A DNA stretch of 64,000 nucleotides from Stygiolobus sp037389425 (lineage in GTDB: Archaea; Thermoproteota; Thermoprotei_A; Sulfolobales; Sulfolobaceae), in contig NZ_JBBHKR010000082.1 in NCBI RefSeq assembly GCF_037389425.1, positions 1-64,000 on the forward strand, given 5' to 3'. This document shows, piece after piece, positions 8,955 to 17,799 of the stretch. A model generated the notes under the pieces. It had not been told where the DNA came from. It did no database searches and saw nothing but the letters and a program-made list of their open reading frames with translations. Each line of letters starts with the position of its first letter. Position 1 is the first letter of the stretch. The position numbers were made by a program, and so were the translations under genes.

Positions 8955-9611
8955 CTACTCACAATCTTTAATGTTTACCTCCTTTATTTTGAAATTTTTG
9001 ATTACAACATTAAAATATTCTTCCACTTTTTGTCTATATTCTTCTTTAAGTTCATCCTTCATTACATGCTCTCTTACTATACCTGAGATATAATCTGCCG
9101 AATGAATTAATTTGCATTTATCATGTCCGGTGAAATCGACTCCAAGGACTTTAGCTAGAGTCCATTTAGGAAAATTAATGACAACGTATTGTTTATCGCT
9201 TTCTCTTAATATCGGAGTTCTATCATAATGAACAAAGACGCTCTTGCTTGCTACGTATTTCCTTAAATGTAAGCCCAATATCTCTCCGTAAATTTTCGCC
9301 GAGCAGTTACTTAATTTTGTTTCATTTACTTTCCTTATAATTAAGGAGATTCCCGTCAGGTTCTTTAATACCTTGTTTACAAAAATTCCTTTAACGTCCT
9401 TTCCTAACTTGAATTGTTTAGGTGAATCTTCCGACCATTTAAAATATTTTATATTCTTGCCCGTGAGCCTTTGTACATCCTTTAATGCTTCCCCGTATAA
9501 ATTTAGGTAACAGTTTATATCGTTAATTAAAACTGCTGAAATTATAAACGGTTTTTCATCATTTGGATTTCCCGCCTCATCAATTGCTATGTAAATCTCA
9601 TTTTTAATCAT
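8955..9611 (-). CDS. DUF3800-family protein
   Basis: 218-aa protein resembling DUF3800: an N-terminal Asp-Glu-Ala-Gly motif (YIAIDEAGNPND) in the first strand and a C-terminal HSADYISG block, the usual acidic positions of this RNase H-like family, often found in mobile or accessory regions. No membrane segment. Its 5' end faces the NusA-like gene across an intergenic region holding two tandem dyads (9694-9758). Function not established. Confidence 0.65.
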   Translation of the reverse strand: MIKNEIYIAIDEAGNPNDEKPFIISAVLINDINCYLNLYGEALKDVQRLTGKNIKYFKWSEDSPKQFKLGKDVKGIFVNKVLKNLTGISLIIRKVNETKLSNCSAKIYGEILGLHLRKYVASKSVFVHYDRTPILRESDKQYVVINFPKWTLAKVLGVDFTGHDKCKLIHSADYISGIVREHVMKDELKEEYRQKVEEYFNVVIKNFKIKEVNIKDCE

Positions 9612-9693
9612 TATTTAAAGAATTCAACTACGAGTAAAAAAGAAATCAAACACGTGTAAGCTTAAATATTTCTCCACACAAGTTATTAATCGG

Positions 9694-9758
9694 GAGTGCA
9701 CGGGGATACGTGCACGATGATCGAAATTCACGAGTGCACGGGGAAACGTGCACAATGA
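9694..9758. repeat. two tandem 27-bp repeats with internal dyad GTGCACG/CGTGCAC
   Basis: Units at 9694-9720 and 9732-9758 match at 25 of 27 positions and repeat every 38 bp. Each contains the inverted arms GTGCACG and CGTGCAC around a 6-nt centre (GGGATA or GGGAAA). They lie between the divergent genes starting at 9611 and 9822 and are best read as operators or a pair of small hairpins. Two copies are too few for a CRISPR. Confidence 0.6.
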
Positions 9759-9821
9759 GTTAACCTCAAAAATCCTTCTTCAAAAATTATCAAATGCTTG
9801 AGTCAATTAAACCTATAAGTA

Positions 9822-10280
9822 ATGGCTATGAGGAATTACTTAACGCACTTACTAGCTCCAGATGCTGATATAATAACTGTCGTTGAATTCTCAGAAGAAA
9901 AGAAAAAGCTTAATATAACCTCAGAGCACGTCCCAGACGCATTGATAGTAGTAAAGGAAGGCAACGAGGATAGACTAATAGGTAAAAGCGGAGAAAGGAT
10001 TAACGGAATAGAGAGCGATACTAAGATGAAGGTTAGGGTAGTGGAGTTAAAACTAGACTTTAAGGATATAATAAGTGCGGTGCATCCTTTACCTTGGGTA
10101 GTTAAGCACGTTGATAGTGTAGATTTTCAAGGTAACGAGCTCGTAGTGAGATTAAAGGAAGAGTCCGGAGGCTTCATAGGCCAGAAAGGTGTAAATATCA
10201 GGCTAGTTGAATACGTAATTAAACAAATGTTTAATGTAGGGGTTAGAGTAATCCAGCGTACCGAAGAAAATCAATCATAA
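9822..10280 (+). CDS. NusA-like KH-domain RNA-binding protein
   Basis: 152-aa protein with two KH-type segments, VVKEGNEDRLIGKSGERING (GKSG loop) and ESGGFIGQKGVNIRLVEYVI (GQKG loop), the layout of archaeal NusA-family transcription factors. The canonical archaeal nusA sits in an RNA polymerase/ribosomal operon; this copy stands alone, so it may be a paralogue. An ATG 6 nt downstream (9828) is an alternative start. Confidence 0.75.
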   Translation: MAMRNYLTHLLAPDADIITVVEFSEEKKKLNITSEHVPDALIVVKEGNEDRLIGKSGERINGIESDTKMKVRVVELKLDFKDIISAVHPLPWVVKHVDSVDFQGNELVVRLKEESGGFIGQKGVNIRLVEYVIKQMFNVGVRVIQRTEENQS

Positions 10281-10392
10281 AGGCTTTGCGATATCATGAA
10301 TTGTCCATCTTAACCGTAACTCTTATTTTTGCAATCCTAGGTTGCCGATCTCCATTATTTATTTTAAGGTAAGTAGGCAAATATACTACTTG

Positions 10393-10737
10393 ATGTTAAT
10401 TAGAACCTCAGCAGAAATATATTTGGAGGAGGCTGATGAGTTTTTGAATAAGGGAGATTTAGTTGATGCTTGTGAAAAATATTACAAAGCCACAGAGGAT
10501 TTTCTAAAGTATATAGCTATTGTAGATAATATGAGTGAAATACTAAATCAGGTAAACGCAAAAAATTATTGGGAATCTGAACTTTTGTTTAAAGTCGTTA
10601 AAAAGAAAGTTGAGCTAAAAGATATCTGGAAAGCCGCATGGAAATTGCATACTGATTGCTTTCATGAGGAAAGAATGAACCTACGTGAAGTAAAGACTTT
10701 GGCTAGTATAATCAAAGTAATTTCAAATAGAATATAA
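10393..10737 (+). CDS. PaREP1-family protein
   Basis: 114-aa helical protein of the crenarchaeal PaREP1 (HEPN-like) family: a start like TSAEIYLEEADEFLNKGD, then ACEKYYKATEDFLKYIA and the C-terminal AAWKLHTDCFHEE. The frame is open from 10342, but a TATA-like TTTATTTTAAGG at 10358-10369 places a leaderless start at ATG 10393. A second member lies at 43162. Some HEPN relatives are RNases in toxin systems; no partner gene is adjacent. Confidence 0.7.
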   Translation: MLIRTSAEIYLEEADEFLNKGDLVDACEKYYKATEDFLKYIAIVDNMSEILNQVNAKNYWESELLFKVVKKKVELKDIWKAAWKLHTDCFHEERMNLREVKTLASIIKVISNRI

Positions 10738-10788
10738 ATGTTATTCGTTTTCTCTAAGTTTATTACCTCAATATTGGCTTGTGATTTC

Positions 10789-11277
10789 TCATATAATAGT
10801 AAGAAACCGTTTCTTAGCCTCGTCAACGTTAAAGTCTATAAATTCTTCCATTTTTTCTATTACTTTTATTCCGTTTTTAATCATTTCTTCGCTTAAACCA
10901 TATCCTACATCGATTTCCTTTGACTTGCAGCCTATTACAATTATTTTTCTATTTTTACCATCAGAATTTAAGATTGTGAGTATATCTCTCATAGACATGG
11001 AGTGAGGGCCGCCTAACGACATTGAAATCACTGCTCGAGGAATTTCATCTTCTAATTCAGTTTTTATTTCAAAAACTTCTACGTCACTATCTATATCCGC
11101 TGCATCAATAATGATTATTTCATCATAATCCCTTAATATCATCTATGATAGATAAACTTCCCATTCCCAAGTCTTTAACATCTATTGGAATTAACCCGTC
11201 TAACGCTTAGGTTATAAAGCTTCCGCAATCATCGTCTTTCATAAAAACATTTTCTCTACTCCTATTACGACTTTCAT
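10789..11277 (-). pseudogene. decayed [NiFe] hydrogenase maturation protease
   Basis: The 3' frame (10789-11142) encodes the C-terminal two thirds of an M52/HyaD-like hydrogenase endopeptidase: YDEIIIIDAADID, the Ser-Pro-His-like GGPHSMSMRDIL, and VGYGLSEEMI. The 5' part is broken. It starts with an ATG overlapping the hypF stop (ATGA), MKVVIGVEKMFFMKDDDCG in place of GxGNxxxxDDGxG, has a TAA at 11207-11209, and needs a frameshift near 11140. The nickel-binding Asp/Glu region is therefore not translatable. It ends the minus-strand hydrogenase operon; the intact protease is at 28288. Confidence 0.8.
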
Positions 11278-13508
11278 TTTTCCTCACTGATGTAATAAAC
11301 TTGTCCCAATGCTATTCCTCCATCTCCAGGTGATACTTTAGATTGTGTAAGTATTTCGACTCCTTCTGAATTTTCCATCATACCTTTCAGTATATATTCA
11401 TTAACTGACGCTCCACCAGATACTACTATTTTTTCTGGATTAAGTTTCAAAGCAGCTTGAACTAACGCTTTTCCTAATTTGTATTGTAAAGTATACGCGA
11501 TACTTGGCTTATCTTGAATTCCGTTTTCAATAATCCACTTAAATGCCGCCGTTGTGTCTATTTCGTTATTAGTTATTGGAAATTCGAAATCTAGTAACTT
11601 ACCATTTCTTGCAAAGGCTTCAAGCTTTATTGCCGGTTCTCCCTCGTAAGTTCTATAATGACAAATATCTAGTAACGCCGAGACTGAGTCTAAAAATCTC
11701 CCAGTACTTGAGGTAAATAATCTGTTTTTCCTCGTTTGATACTCTAATACTTTTAGTTCTATATCATTTAATTTGACATAATTTTGAATTTCGTTCCAAT
11801 CCATAAATGTTGAGAGAAATAGTGCTAGCATTCTATCAGGTTTTAACGAATTTATGTCTCCGCCAGTATAAGGTACGTATTTTAAATGATATTCTCTTGA
11901 ATATTTTTCTCCGTGATCTTTTATGTTGATTACCTCTCCGCCCCATCCGTTACCGTCGTCTCCGTAACCTATGCCATCAATTATTATTCCTATAGCGTCG
12001 TGAAGACCATACTCAGCCATGGCGCTTAGTCCGTGAGCTAAGTGATGTTGCACTTGTACCAGTTCTGCTGAGTATTCTTCTGAAAGTTTTGATGCGAGTC
12101 TAGTGCTTTGATATGCTGGATTCTTATCTGCTACTATAACTTCAGGAGTTAGATGGTAGGTATTTAAGAAGAACTTTATATATTTTTCCAGGTCTTCAAG
12201 AGTATTTAGCTCGTCGGTGTCACCTATGTATTGAGTAAGAGTAACCTTATCGTCAAAAGCTACAGCACCAACGTTTTGGAGTTCGGCGCCAACTGCTACT
12301 GCAACTTTTCTCAATTTTTTCTTAATTCTTATCCATGTAGGGGCATATCCTCTGCTCCTCCTGAGGAACATAATTCTCCCAGCAGATATTCTTATCACGC
12401 TGTCGTCAACTCTATTTACAATTTTTCTATTATGATATAAAACATAATCCACAACTCCCTTTAACTTAGTTTTCACGCATTCCTCATCAGTACACATTGG
12501 TAAGCCGTGCTTATTTCCGCTCGTCATTATTGATATTTTTTCCTTAAGATTATCGAGTAGTAAATAATGTAATCCAGTATAATATAAGAAGAATCCTTCT
12601 CTATCTAGGTAAGGAGAAACGTACTTGGAAATTTCTGAATCCTCCTTTTTCTTGAGCAATACTATAGGTCTCTCTAAGGATTTTAGTAATTCCTCTTCCA
12701 ATTGGCTTACTTCAGCGTATTTTTTAATAACATTTACGGATAAGGCCATTAGTGCAAAAGGTTGTTGAGGTCTGTTTTTCCTTTCTCTTAGTTTTATTAC
12801 AACGTCATCGTCAAATGGGTTAGCCGCAATGTGAAAACCTCCTATTCCTTTTATTGCCAAAATATACCCTTCCTCAATAAGCTTCGCGGCTGTAGCTATG
12901 GGATCTTTGTCTTTTATTATTTCTCCATCAGTTGTAGAAAGGAAAACTTTGGGACCACAAATTGGACAACTTATTCCTTGTGCGTCGAATCGTCTCTCGT
13001 TTTCAGGATCTTCGTATTCTGCCTTACATTTATCGCACAAGGGAAAATCTCTCATAGCAGTGCTCTCTCTATCATAAGGAATTTTATAAAGCATTGAATA
13101 TCTTGGTCCGCAATAGGCACAACTATTGAAGGGATATTTATATCGTCTATCCTTAGGATCTAAAATCTCTCTTAAACAATCGTCACATATTGATAGGTCT
13201 GGAGGTATTTGACTAGGTTCATTTACTACGTTGCCACTAGGCAAGATTTTAAACTCGTGAATGTCTTGGATATTATCTTCCTCTATCAATATTTTTTCAA
13301 TTTTAGCCGGTGGTGGAATTTTAGAGAAAAGCAAGGAAAAGAAGTTGCCTATGTTTTCTTCTCTGCCTATTATCTTAACTTCTACTTCGCTTCCACCCAA
13401 ATTTTTTACATAACCATAAACATTAGATTTTACCGCTATTCTATATATGAATGGTCTAAAACCTACACCTTGCACGATGCCGGAGATAAGTATTCTATAA
13501 GCTTTCAT
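11274..13508 (-). CDS. hypF: carbamoyltransferase HypF
   Basis: 744-aa HypF, which makes the cyanide ligands of the NiFe centre from carbamoyl phosphate together with HypE. Domains in order: acylphosphatase (SGIVQGVGFRPFIYRIA, residues 9-25), two paired CxxC zinc fingers (CDDCLRE, CAYCGPRY, CDKCKAEY, CPICGP, about 108-185), a YrdC-like domain (KGIGGFHIAANP, about 220) and a Kae1-like domain with HHLAHGLSAM and VVSGGASVN. Full length and undamaged. It is the only hypF here and must serve both hydrogenases. Confidence 0.95.
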   Translation of the reverse strand: MKAYRILISGIVQGVGFRPFIYRIAVKSNVYGYVKNLGGSEVEVKIIGREENIGNFFSLLFSKIPPPAKIEKILIEEDNIQDIHEFKILPSGNVVNEPSQIPPDLSICDDCLREILDPKDRRYKYPFNSCAYCGPRYSMLYKIPYDRESTAMRDFPLCDKCKAEYEDPENERRFDAQGISCPICGPKVFLSTTDGEIIKDKDPIATAAKLIEEGYILAIKGIGGFHIAANPFDDDVVIKLRERKNRPQQPFALMALSVNVIKKYAEVSQLEEELLKSLERPIVLLKKKEDSEISKYVSPYLDREGFFLYYTGLHYLLLDNLKEKISIMTSGNKHGLPMCTDEECVKTKLKGVVDYVLYHNRKIVNRVDDSVIRISAGRIMFLRRSRGYAPTWIRIKKKLRKVAVAVGAELQNVGAVAFDDKVTLTQYIGDTDELNTLEDLEKYIKFFLNTYHLTPEVIVADKNPAYQSTRLASKLSEEYSAELVQVQHHLAHGLSAMAEYGLHDAIGIIIDGIGYGDDGNGWGGEVINIKDHGEKYSREYHLKYVPYTGGDINSLKPDRMLALFLSTFMDWNEIQNYVKLNDIELKVLEYQTRKNRLFTSSTGRFLDSVSALLDICHYRTYEGEPAIKLEAFARNGKLLDFEFPITNNEIDTTAAFKWIIENGIQDKPSIAYTLQYKLGKALVQAALKLNPEKIVVSGGASVNEYILKGMMENSEGVEILTQSKVSPGDGGIALGQVYYISEEK

Positions 13509-13527
13509 AATAGTAGTCTTTCATTGC

Positions 13528-13653
13528 CTATTTTAATGATTTTATGAAGTTTTTAAGCTCATTCTTAACGTCTTCTTCATTTATAACCTTTATAGCATAA
13601 CCTACATGCACTGAGACATAGTCTCCTATTTCGGCGTTTACTAGGCTAATGCT
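13528..13653 (-). pseudogene. hypC: hypC 3' fragment upstream of hypF
   Basis: The frame reads SISLVNAEIGDYVSVHVGYA then IKVINEEDVKNEL and stops at 13528-13530. This is the C-terminal half of HypC (GDYVxVHxG), much like the relic at 6115. Upstream of 13653 the similarity ends abruptly and no MC start is present, so the N-terminal chaperone half with Cys-2 is gone. Truncated in place between the hydrogenase large subunit and hypF. Confidence 0.75.
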
Positions 13654-14255
13654 ATGGGAATAGATAAAACGCAGTGGGAAAAATAATGCAAAATCTGCTG
13701 GATTAAGCGTTGATCAAAAAGACGCTGAAATACTATATGTACCAAGTGCATTAGAAGCTCAAGATATCAATATTTTATCTCAAATAGGAATCGTAGCACA
13801 AGGCTTAAGGAGTAAGTTAACTGTAAGCAGTGAAATAAGCGACAAAGGAGTAAACGTATTCATAGATAGGGACGAAAGAAATGAGAACTTCATAAATCTA
13901 AAACTTTTTCTTCTCTTAATACTGATAAGTCTCAAATCTTGCACGATAATTATTTGAGATGGCTTTCTCTTAAGGTAAGGCTGGACGAGGTTATATGGCT
14001 TATCAAATAAAAGCTGAAATTAGTACTAAAACCAAGGAATTAATAAAGGTACCGTCAACGATTCTATCAATAGGTAACGTTATGCTTACTGGTGTAATAA
14101 TAGCTAACACTAAGAATTTCAACATGAACCAAAGAAAGTTTTGCATAGTATAAATTGATACTACAATCAAAATAATAAAAAGAGACGAGAAATATCTTAG
14201 TATATCAAGTATTATAAATAATTTAAAAGAATTATTTACATTCTAGAAGAGAGTT
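13654..14255. other. unexplained stretch in the hydrogenase operon with plus-strand open frames
   Basis: It holds a plus-strand open frame at about 13661-13957 without a start (NAKSAGLSVDQKDAEILYVP ... SKLTVSSEISDKGVNVFIDR). A second frame follows: ATG 13995 to TAA 14153, 52 codons, MAYQIKAEISTKTKEL ... VMLTGVIIANTK. Both run opposite to the operon and have protein-like composition, but I recognise no family. They may be fragments of a gene that moved in and removed the 5' half of hypC. Confidence 0.3.
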
Positions 14256-15785
14256 TCAAACTATAAGTTTTAGTATGTTATTCTTATATTCTAGATGAAC
14301 TGCACAAGCAGAGCACGGATCAAAACTCCTTATAATTCTTAAAGCATCGAGGCCTGAAATTTCTATTTCAGTAACTTTTTGGCCTATTATTGACCTTTCT
14401 ACCGGACCGCCATTTGGACTGAAATTTCTGTCGGTAGGAGTTATTATTTGATATCTAAGAATTTTATTTCCATCAGTAACCAACCAATGGGCATTAGCAC
14501 CTCTTGGAGCATCGTGGGCACCTACCGCTAACTTATACTCTCTTTTGCCCTTTCTTGGATTAAGGTCAGATTTATCTATTTCCACTTGTTGTAAGTACTC
14601 CTTCAAATAAGCAACTGTGAACATTCGTGCGAAAGTTCTTTCAATTACGTTATTACCTCGAGGTTCCCACTCATAACCTAAGGCTCTTATTTTGCCTCTC
14701 ATTAGTCTATAGGCATAAAGTCTTGCTATATCTCCAGTGGTAGGCATGTAATCCCTGCCATTATAATACTGCCTTACTGTAGGAACGAAATTTTTTATTA
14801 TTATTTTGTCCTTGAGTTTAGTTTCCTTATTCCATGGATGCCTTCTATCAATGTCGTTTCCAAGTTCATCTTTTTCGTATTCTCTATCCCACTCATCATA
14901 TGGAGTATTGTCTACGTAAACTCTTACTCCTAATAAAATCTTGGAAAGTCTGTTCTCAACTATTTCGCCATTTATTATTAATGCCGGTGGAAACTCTCTT
15001 TTTGATGCCCATTCGTCCATTTTCTCATAATCGGCATCATATTCTTCACTCTCTAGAAGTCCGTATGTAACATAAGTGTCTTCTATTTTCTTATATTCAG
15101 TAAAGAATTCTCTTAGATCCGCCATTATGTAAAAAAGTTTCTCTATACTTTTATCTTCCTTCATAAATTTCTTAACTTTCTCTACTACGGATGGATCTTT
15201 AATAGTTATAGATCCAGGCTTGAGGCTAAGGGGTTGGGGATATCTTAACCATATAACTGTTGCAAGATCCCTAAGTGTAGTCTGAAGGCGAAAAGCTGTT
15301 CTGTATATTTCCTTGCCAAAATATAAGTTATCTAGAATTGACGAAATCTTAGGATATCCGTGAATATCTTTAAACTCACAACTTGTATCTTTAGCTTTAT
15401 CATAAACGCTCGGTGTATATTTACTAACTATTTCGGTCGAATAATCGATAGCTTGGAACAGAAAGGTTACTGTTATATTATTATACATCAGATCAGCTAA
15501 GGAATAAGCTATATTTCTGTATTTTATAGCTTGAACAGAAGGATAAATTCCTGAGGTCATTTCTAGCGCTTCGGTAGAAACTAGAGTGTGTGTTGCACCA
15601 CAAACTCCGCAAATTTTTCCTGCAATATTAGGTGCTAAATGGAGATCTTTACCTTTGAGTAAATTCTCGAACCCTCTGTACATTGACACTCCAACTTTGG
15701 CATCAATGTATTCTCCATTTTCAACTTTAACGTGAACTCCTAAATGGCCTTCTATCCTACTGATAGGATCTAGATCAAGATCCAT
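14256..15785 (-). CDS. [NiFe] hydrogenase large subunit (soluble-type)
   Basis: Catalytic H2-splitting subunit, about 509 aa. The N-terminal NiFe ligand motif KICGVCGATHT (about residue 58) and the C-terminal DPCSACAVH are both intact. A 12-residue tail after the His (LEYKNNILKLIV) must be cleaved by a maturation protease, yet the protease of its own operon is broken. Start: an in-frame ATG at 15794 exists, but ATG 15785 has AGGTGAAAGG just upstream and is preferred. It overlaps the small-subunit gene. Neither subunit has an export signal, so the enzyme is likely cytoplasmic. Confidence 0.93.
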   Translation of the reverse strand: MDLDLDPISRIEGHLGVHVKVENGEYIDAKVGVSMYRGFENLLKGKDLHLAPNIAGKICGVCGATHTLVSTEALEMTSGIYPSVQAIKYRNIAYSLADLMYNNITVTFLFQAIDYSTEIVSKYTPSVYDKAKDTSCEFKDIHGYPKISSILDNLYFGKEIYRTAFRLQTTLRDLATVIWLRYPQPLSLKPGSITIKDPSVVEKVKKFMKEDKSIEKLFYIMADLREFFTEYKKIEDTYVTYGLLESEEYDADYEKMDEWASKREFPPALIINGEIVENRLSKILLGVRVYVDNTPYDEWDREYEKDELGNDIDRRHPWNKETKLKDKIIIKNFVPTVRQYYNGRDYMPTTGDIARLYAYRLMRGKIRALGYEWEPRGNNVIERTFARMFTVAYLKEYLQQVEIDKSDLNPRKGKREYKLAVGAHDAPRGANAHWLVTDGNKILRYQIITPTDRNFSPNGGPVERSIIGQKVTEIEISGLDALRIIRSFDPCSACAVHLEYKNNILKLIV

Positions 15786-16275
15786 ACCTTTCACCTAAGG
15801 CGGAATAAACCATTGCGACTATCATTTGAGGTGATGCGGGACAGCCCGGAACTTCTAAAACTTTCTTATCTGTAAGTATTTCTTTAACTCCTTTGCTTCC
15901 AGTTTCTCTAAGTATTCCTCCATTTACTGCACAAGAGCCGACTGCAACTACGCTATTTGCCTTCTCAGCTAAAAGTTTTATGACTTGAGTGCAAGGATAT
16001 CCTCCGAATGTGCAAAGGGAATCGTTAGTAGGTATTGCTCCTTCAATCACTAAGACGAAATCGTTCATATTCAGTATACTTTCCAACATTTCTTTCCCTG
16101 ATTTTTCCTCGCTAACTAGTGAGACAAACTTTACTGGAGAAGAATGAAAGAAAAGCTCCTCTAAGCCTTCACAACCAGATCTTAATATCATCACTGTCTC
16201 TCCTGAACAAGATTGAGCTTCTATCCAAATTATGTTATGTTTTAATACTTCTTTAAGCGCCGTACAATAGTCCAT
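15775..16275 (-). CDS. [NiFe] hydrogenase small subunit, minimal form
   Basis: 166-aa electron-transfer subunit with only the flavodoxin-like domain. Proximal-cluster Cys are visible in AQSCSGET, AVGSCAVNGG and VPGCPASPQM. The second Cys of the usual CxxC pair is Glu (Cys-Ser-Gly-Glu). The C-terminal domain that would hold medial and distal clusters is absent, and there is no Tat signal, unlike the exported subunit at 18815. A partner iron-sulfur protein must take the electrons. Its promoter region borders a MITE (16311-16540), so it may be transcribed apart from hypA-hypB. Confidence 0.88.
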   Translation of the reverse strand: MDYCTALKEVLKHNIIWIEAQSCSGETVMILRSGCEGLEELFFHSSPVKFVSLVSEEKSGKEMLESILNMNDFVLVIEGAIPTNDSLCTFGGYPCTQVIKLLAEKANSVVAVGSCAVNGGILRETGSKGVKEILTDKKVLEVPGCPASPQMIVAMVYSALGERYGS

Positions 16276-16310
16276 ATATTATATTTCCTTAAACAATTAA
16301 TAAGGATTAC

Positions 16311-16540
16311 TAAGAGGGGTGGAAAGCCTCGCTAGGGTAGCCCGTGTTTAAATACCTCTTTTTTCTAAATTTCTTTTAGTGACGCTTCTCTCCAGCTCGA
16401 CTGTGAGAGGAGGAACCAGTGATGTCCCAAAAGGACTTGAGCTATGCAATGATCCTCCTTGAGGGCTCCCTGGTTACCTTGACTGACAAATCGATGGTGG
16501 GAAAGATGAGAAGGAAACCTTCGCTGGCGGGAGGAGTTAG
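16311..16540 (+). mobile_element. IS605-like MITE inside the hydrogenase operon
   Basis: The left end GGGGTGGAAAGCCTCGCTAG and right end CTGGCGGGAGGAGTTAG match the copies at 59061-59396 and 59849-60163. Shared internal blocks are TTTTAGTGACGCT, CTGTGAGAGGAGG and ATGGTGGGAAAGATGA. No ORF of significance. It separates hypB from the hydrogenase small subunit. On the minus strand its left end carries GTATTTAAAC, a TATA-like box pointing at the hydrogenase gene. Confidence 0.7.
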
Positions 16541-16616
16541 TAATATTCACAAATAAGATCTTAACATTAAATTATAACAATATACTAATATCTAATGAAA
16601 TTAATTATCTTTTAAG

Positions 16617-17306
16617 TTATAAACTTAAAATGAATTCTTTTAGTTTTTCCTTTACTATTCCTTCATAATCTTGTATTCTTCCAATGTAGTCCTCAATGCT
16701 AGGATCTATAGGAAGTCCAAAACCATCATATTCACCAAAAGGCTTTACAACCTTTCCGCCGCAGTCTATGTACGCCAAGTTTACCAAGACTTTAGGTTCC
16801 TTCCCTCTTTCTCTCAAATACCGTATCAAGTAATCTACAACCTTTTTCGAAACTTTTGAAGGTGTGGTTACAACTATAGGAGTGAAATTCGAGATTCTTT
16901 CTAGTACTAAAATCTCGTCTCCTAATCCGGGGGGAAGGTCAAAAATCACAGTTTGGGTGTCAATATGTGAATAAGCTACTAGAGATTCCATGATAGATGA
17001 TTGATTTCCCCCCGGTAATACCACGTAATTATCTTTTACTATTCCACTTAAACTTACTATTTTTACAGTTTTAACTTCGAACGGTTCAATACCATTCTTA
17101 GTGACCTCATGCAACATACCTTCTAGTCCGAAAAGCTTAGATATTGCCATTGTATGAATATCTAAGTCTATTAAAGTAGTCCGTCCCATTGTTAGGGCTA
17201 GTAGTGAAGATATTATGCTCTTACCTACTCCTCCCTTAGCGCTCATAACTGCGTATACTTTCTTCCCTGAAAGTTTATCCTTGGCTAACTGTCTTAACGG
17301 TTCCAT
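16617..17306 (-). CDS. hypB: Mrp/MinD-type ATPase, archaeal HypB-like nickel maturation factor
   Basis: ParA/MinD-superfamily P-loop ATPase of about 229 aa. Deviant Walker A SAKGGVGKS, switch/Walker B region VIFDLPPGLGDE, and TLIDLDIHT after the first helix. Archaeal HypB of the Thermococcus type belongs to this Mrp/MinD group and works with HypA in nickel insertion; adjacency to hypA with an overlap of about 30 nt supports that role. The open frame begins at 17330, but ATG 17306 follows GGTGGAGGAG and is chosen. A general Mrp/NBP35 iron-sulfur carrier is the alternative. Confidence 0.82.
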   Translation of the reverse strand: MEPLRQLAKDKLSGKKVYAVMSAKGGVGKSIISSLLALTMGRTTLIDLDIHTMAISKLFGLEGMLHEVTKNGIEPFEVKTVKIVSLSGIVKDNYVVLPGGNQSSIMESLVAYSHIDTQTVIFDLPPGLGDEILVLERISNFTPIVVTTPSKVSKKVVDYLIRYLRERGKEPKVLVNLAYIDCGGKVVKPFGEYDGFGLPIDPSIEDYIGRIQDYEGIVKEKLKEFILSL

Positions 17307-17721
17307 TCTCCTCCACCTGGATTTCGTCAATTGTCATATCTTGTGACTCAAGAGCAATATCGTGAGATCCGCAATAAGGACATTTTATGAAAGAAGGAGC
17401 CAATGCGGGCATGAAATGCATTGGATATTCTTCTCCGAATTCAGACCTAACGCTGTCTATTTGATCCTTAACTTCGTTAAGAGAAAATTCCTTACCGCAG
17501 TTTTTACATTTAAATTTAGGTTCCTTAAACTTCACTTCTAACTCCGCCTCATCTAGAACTGAGTCTTTTTTCATCATATTGAAAGCCTCTTTTAGAATTT
17601 CTACGTCGAGAAAAGAGAATGAAGGGACGCCCAAAACTACTTTCCTAACCTTTATCTTTTTGCCGTCTGCCCAATCTATTACTGTTCTAATGACAGCATC
17701 TGCGACAGACCACTCATGCAT
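17275..17721 (-). CDS. hypA: hydrogenase nickel-insertion protein HypA
   Basis: 148-aa HypA. The N-terminus MHEWSVADAVIRTVIDWA holds the Ni-binding His-2, and the zinc site is two CxxC pairs (FKCKNCGKEF and IKCPYCGSHD, about residues 75-125). The long insert between the knuckles is typical of archaeal HypA. First gene of the minus-strand hydrogenase operon, with a TATA-like stretch at 17742-17750. It is the only hypA in the window. Confidence 0.93.
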   Translation of the reverse strand: MHEWSVADAVIRTVIDWADGKKIKVRKVVLGVPSFSFLDVEILKEAFNMMKKDSVLDEAELEVKFKEPKFKCKNCGKEFSLNEVKDQIDSVRSEFGEEYPMHFMPALAPSFIKCPYCGSHDIALESQDMTIDEIQVEENGTVKTVSQG

Positions 17722-17741
17722 AAGCTATTTTACGTATTATA

Positions 17742-17750
17742 GTATAAATT
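17742..17750 (-). promoter_or_regulatory. TATA box of the minus-strand hydrogenase operon
   Basis: On the minus strand AATTTATAC lies about 21-30 nt before the hypA ATG at 17721, fitting leaderless transcription from the first gene of the operon. Confidence 0.45.
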
Positions 17751-17799
17751 ATTATTCCTATTTTTCTTCTCTAGAAGATCTTATGCTACCTTTTTATAG

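Noticed and set aside
9694..9758. Two-unit repeat as a CRISPR remnant
   Set aside because: Only two units, an 11-bp interval and a strong internal dyad; not a CRISPR repeat-spacer layout.
16365..16550. Minus-strand 61-aa ORF
   Set aside because: Lies entirely within the MITE and is explained by it.
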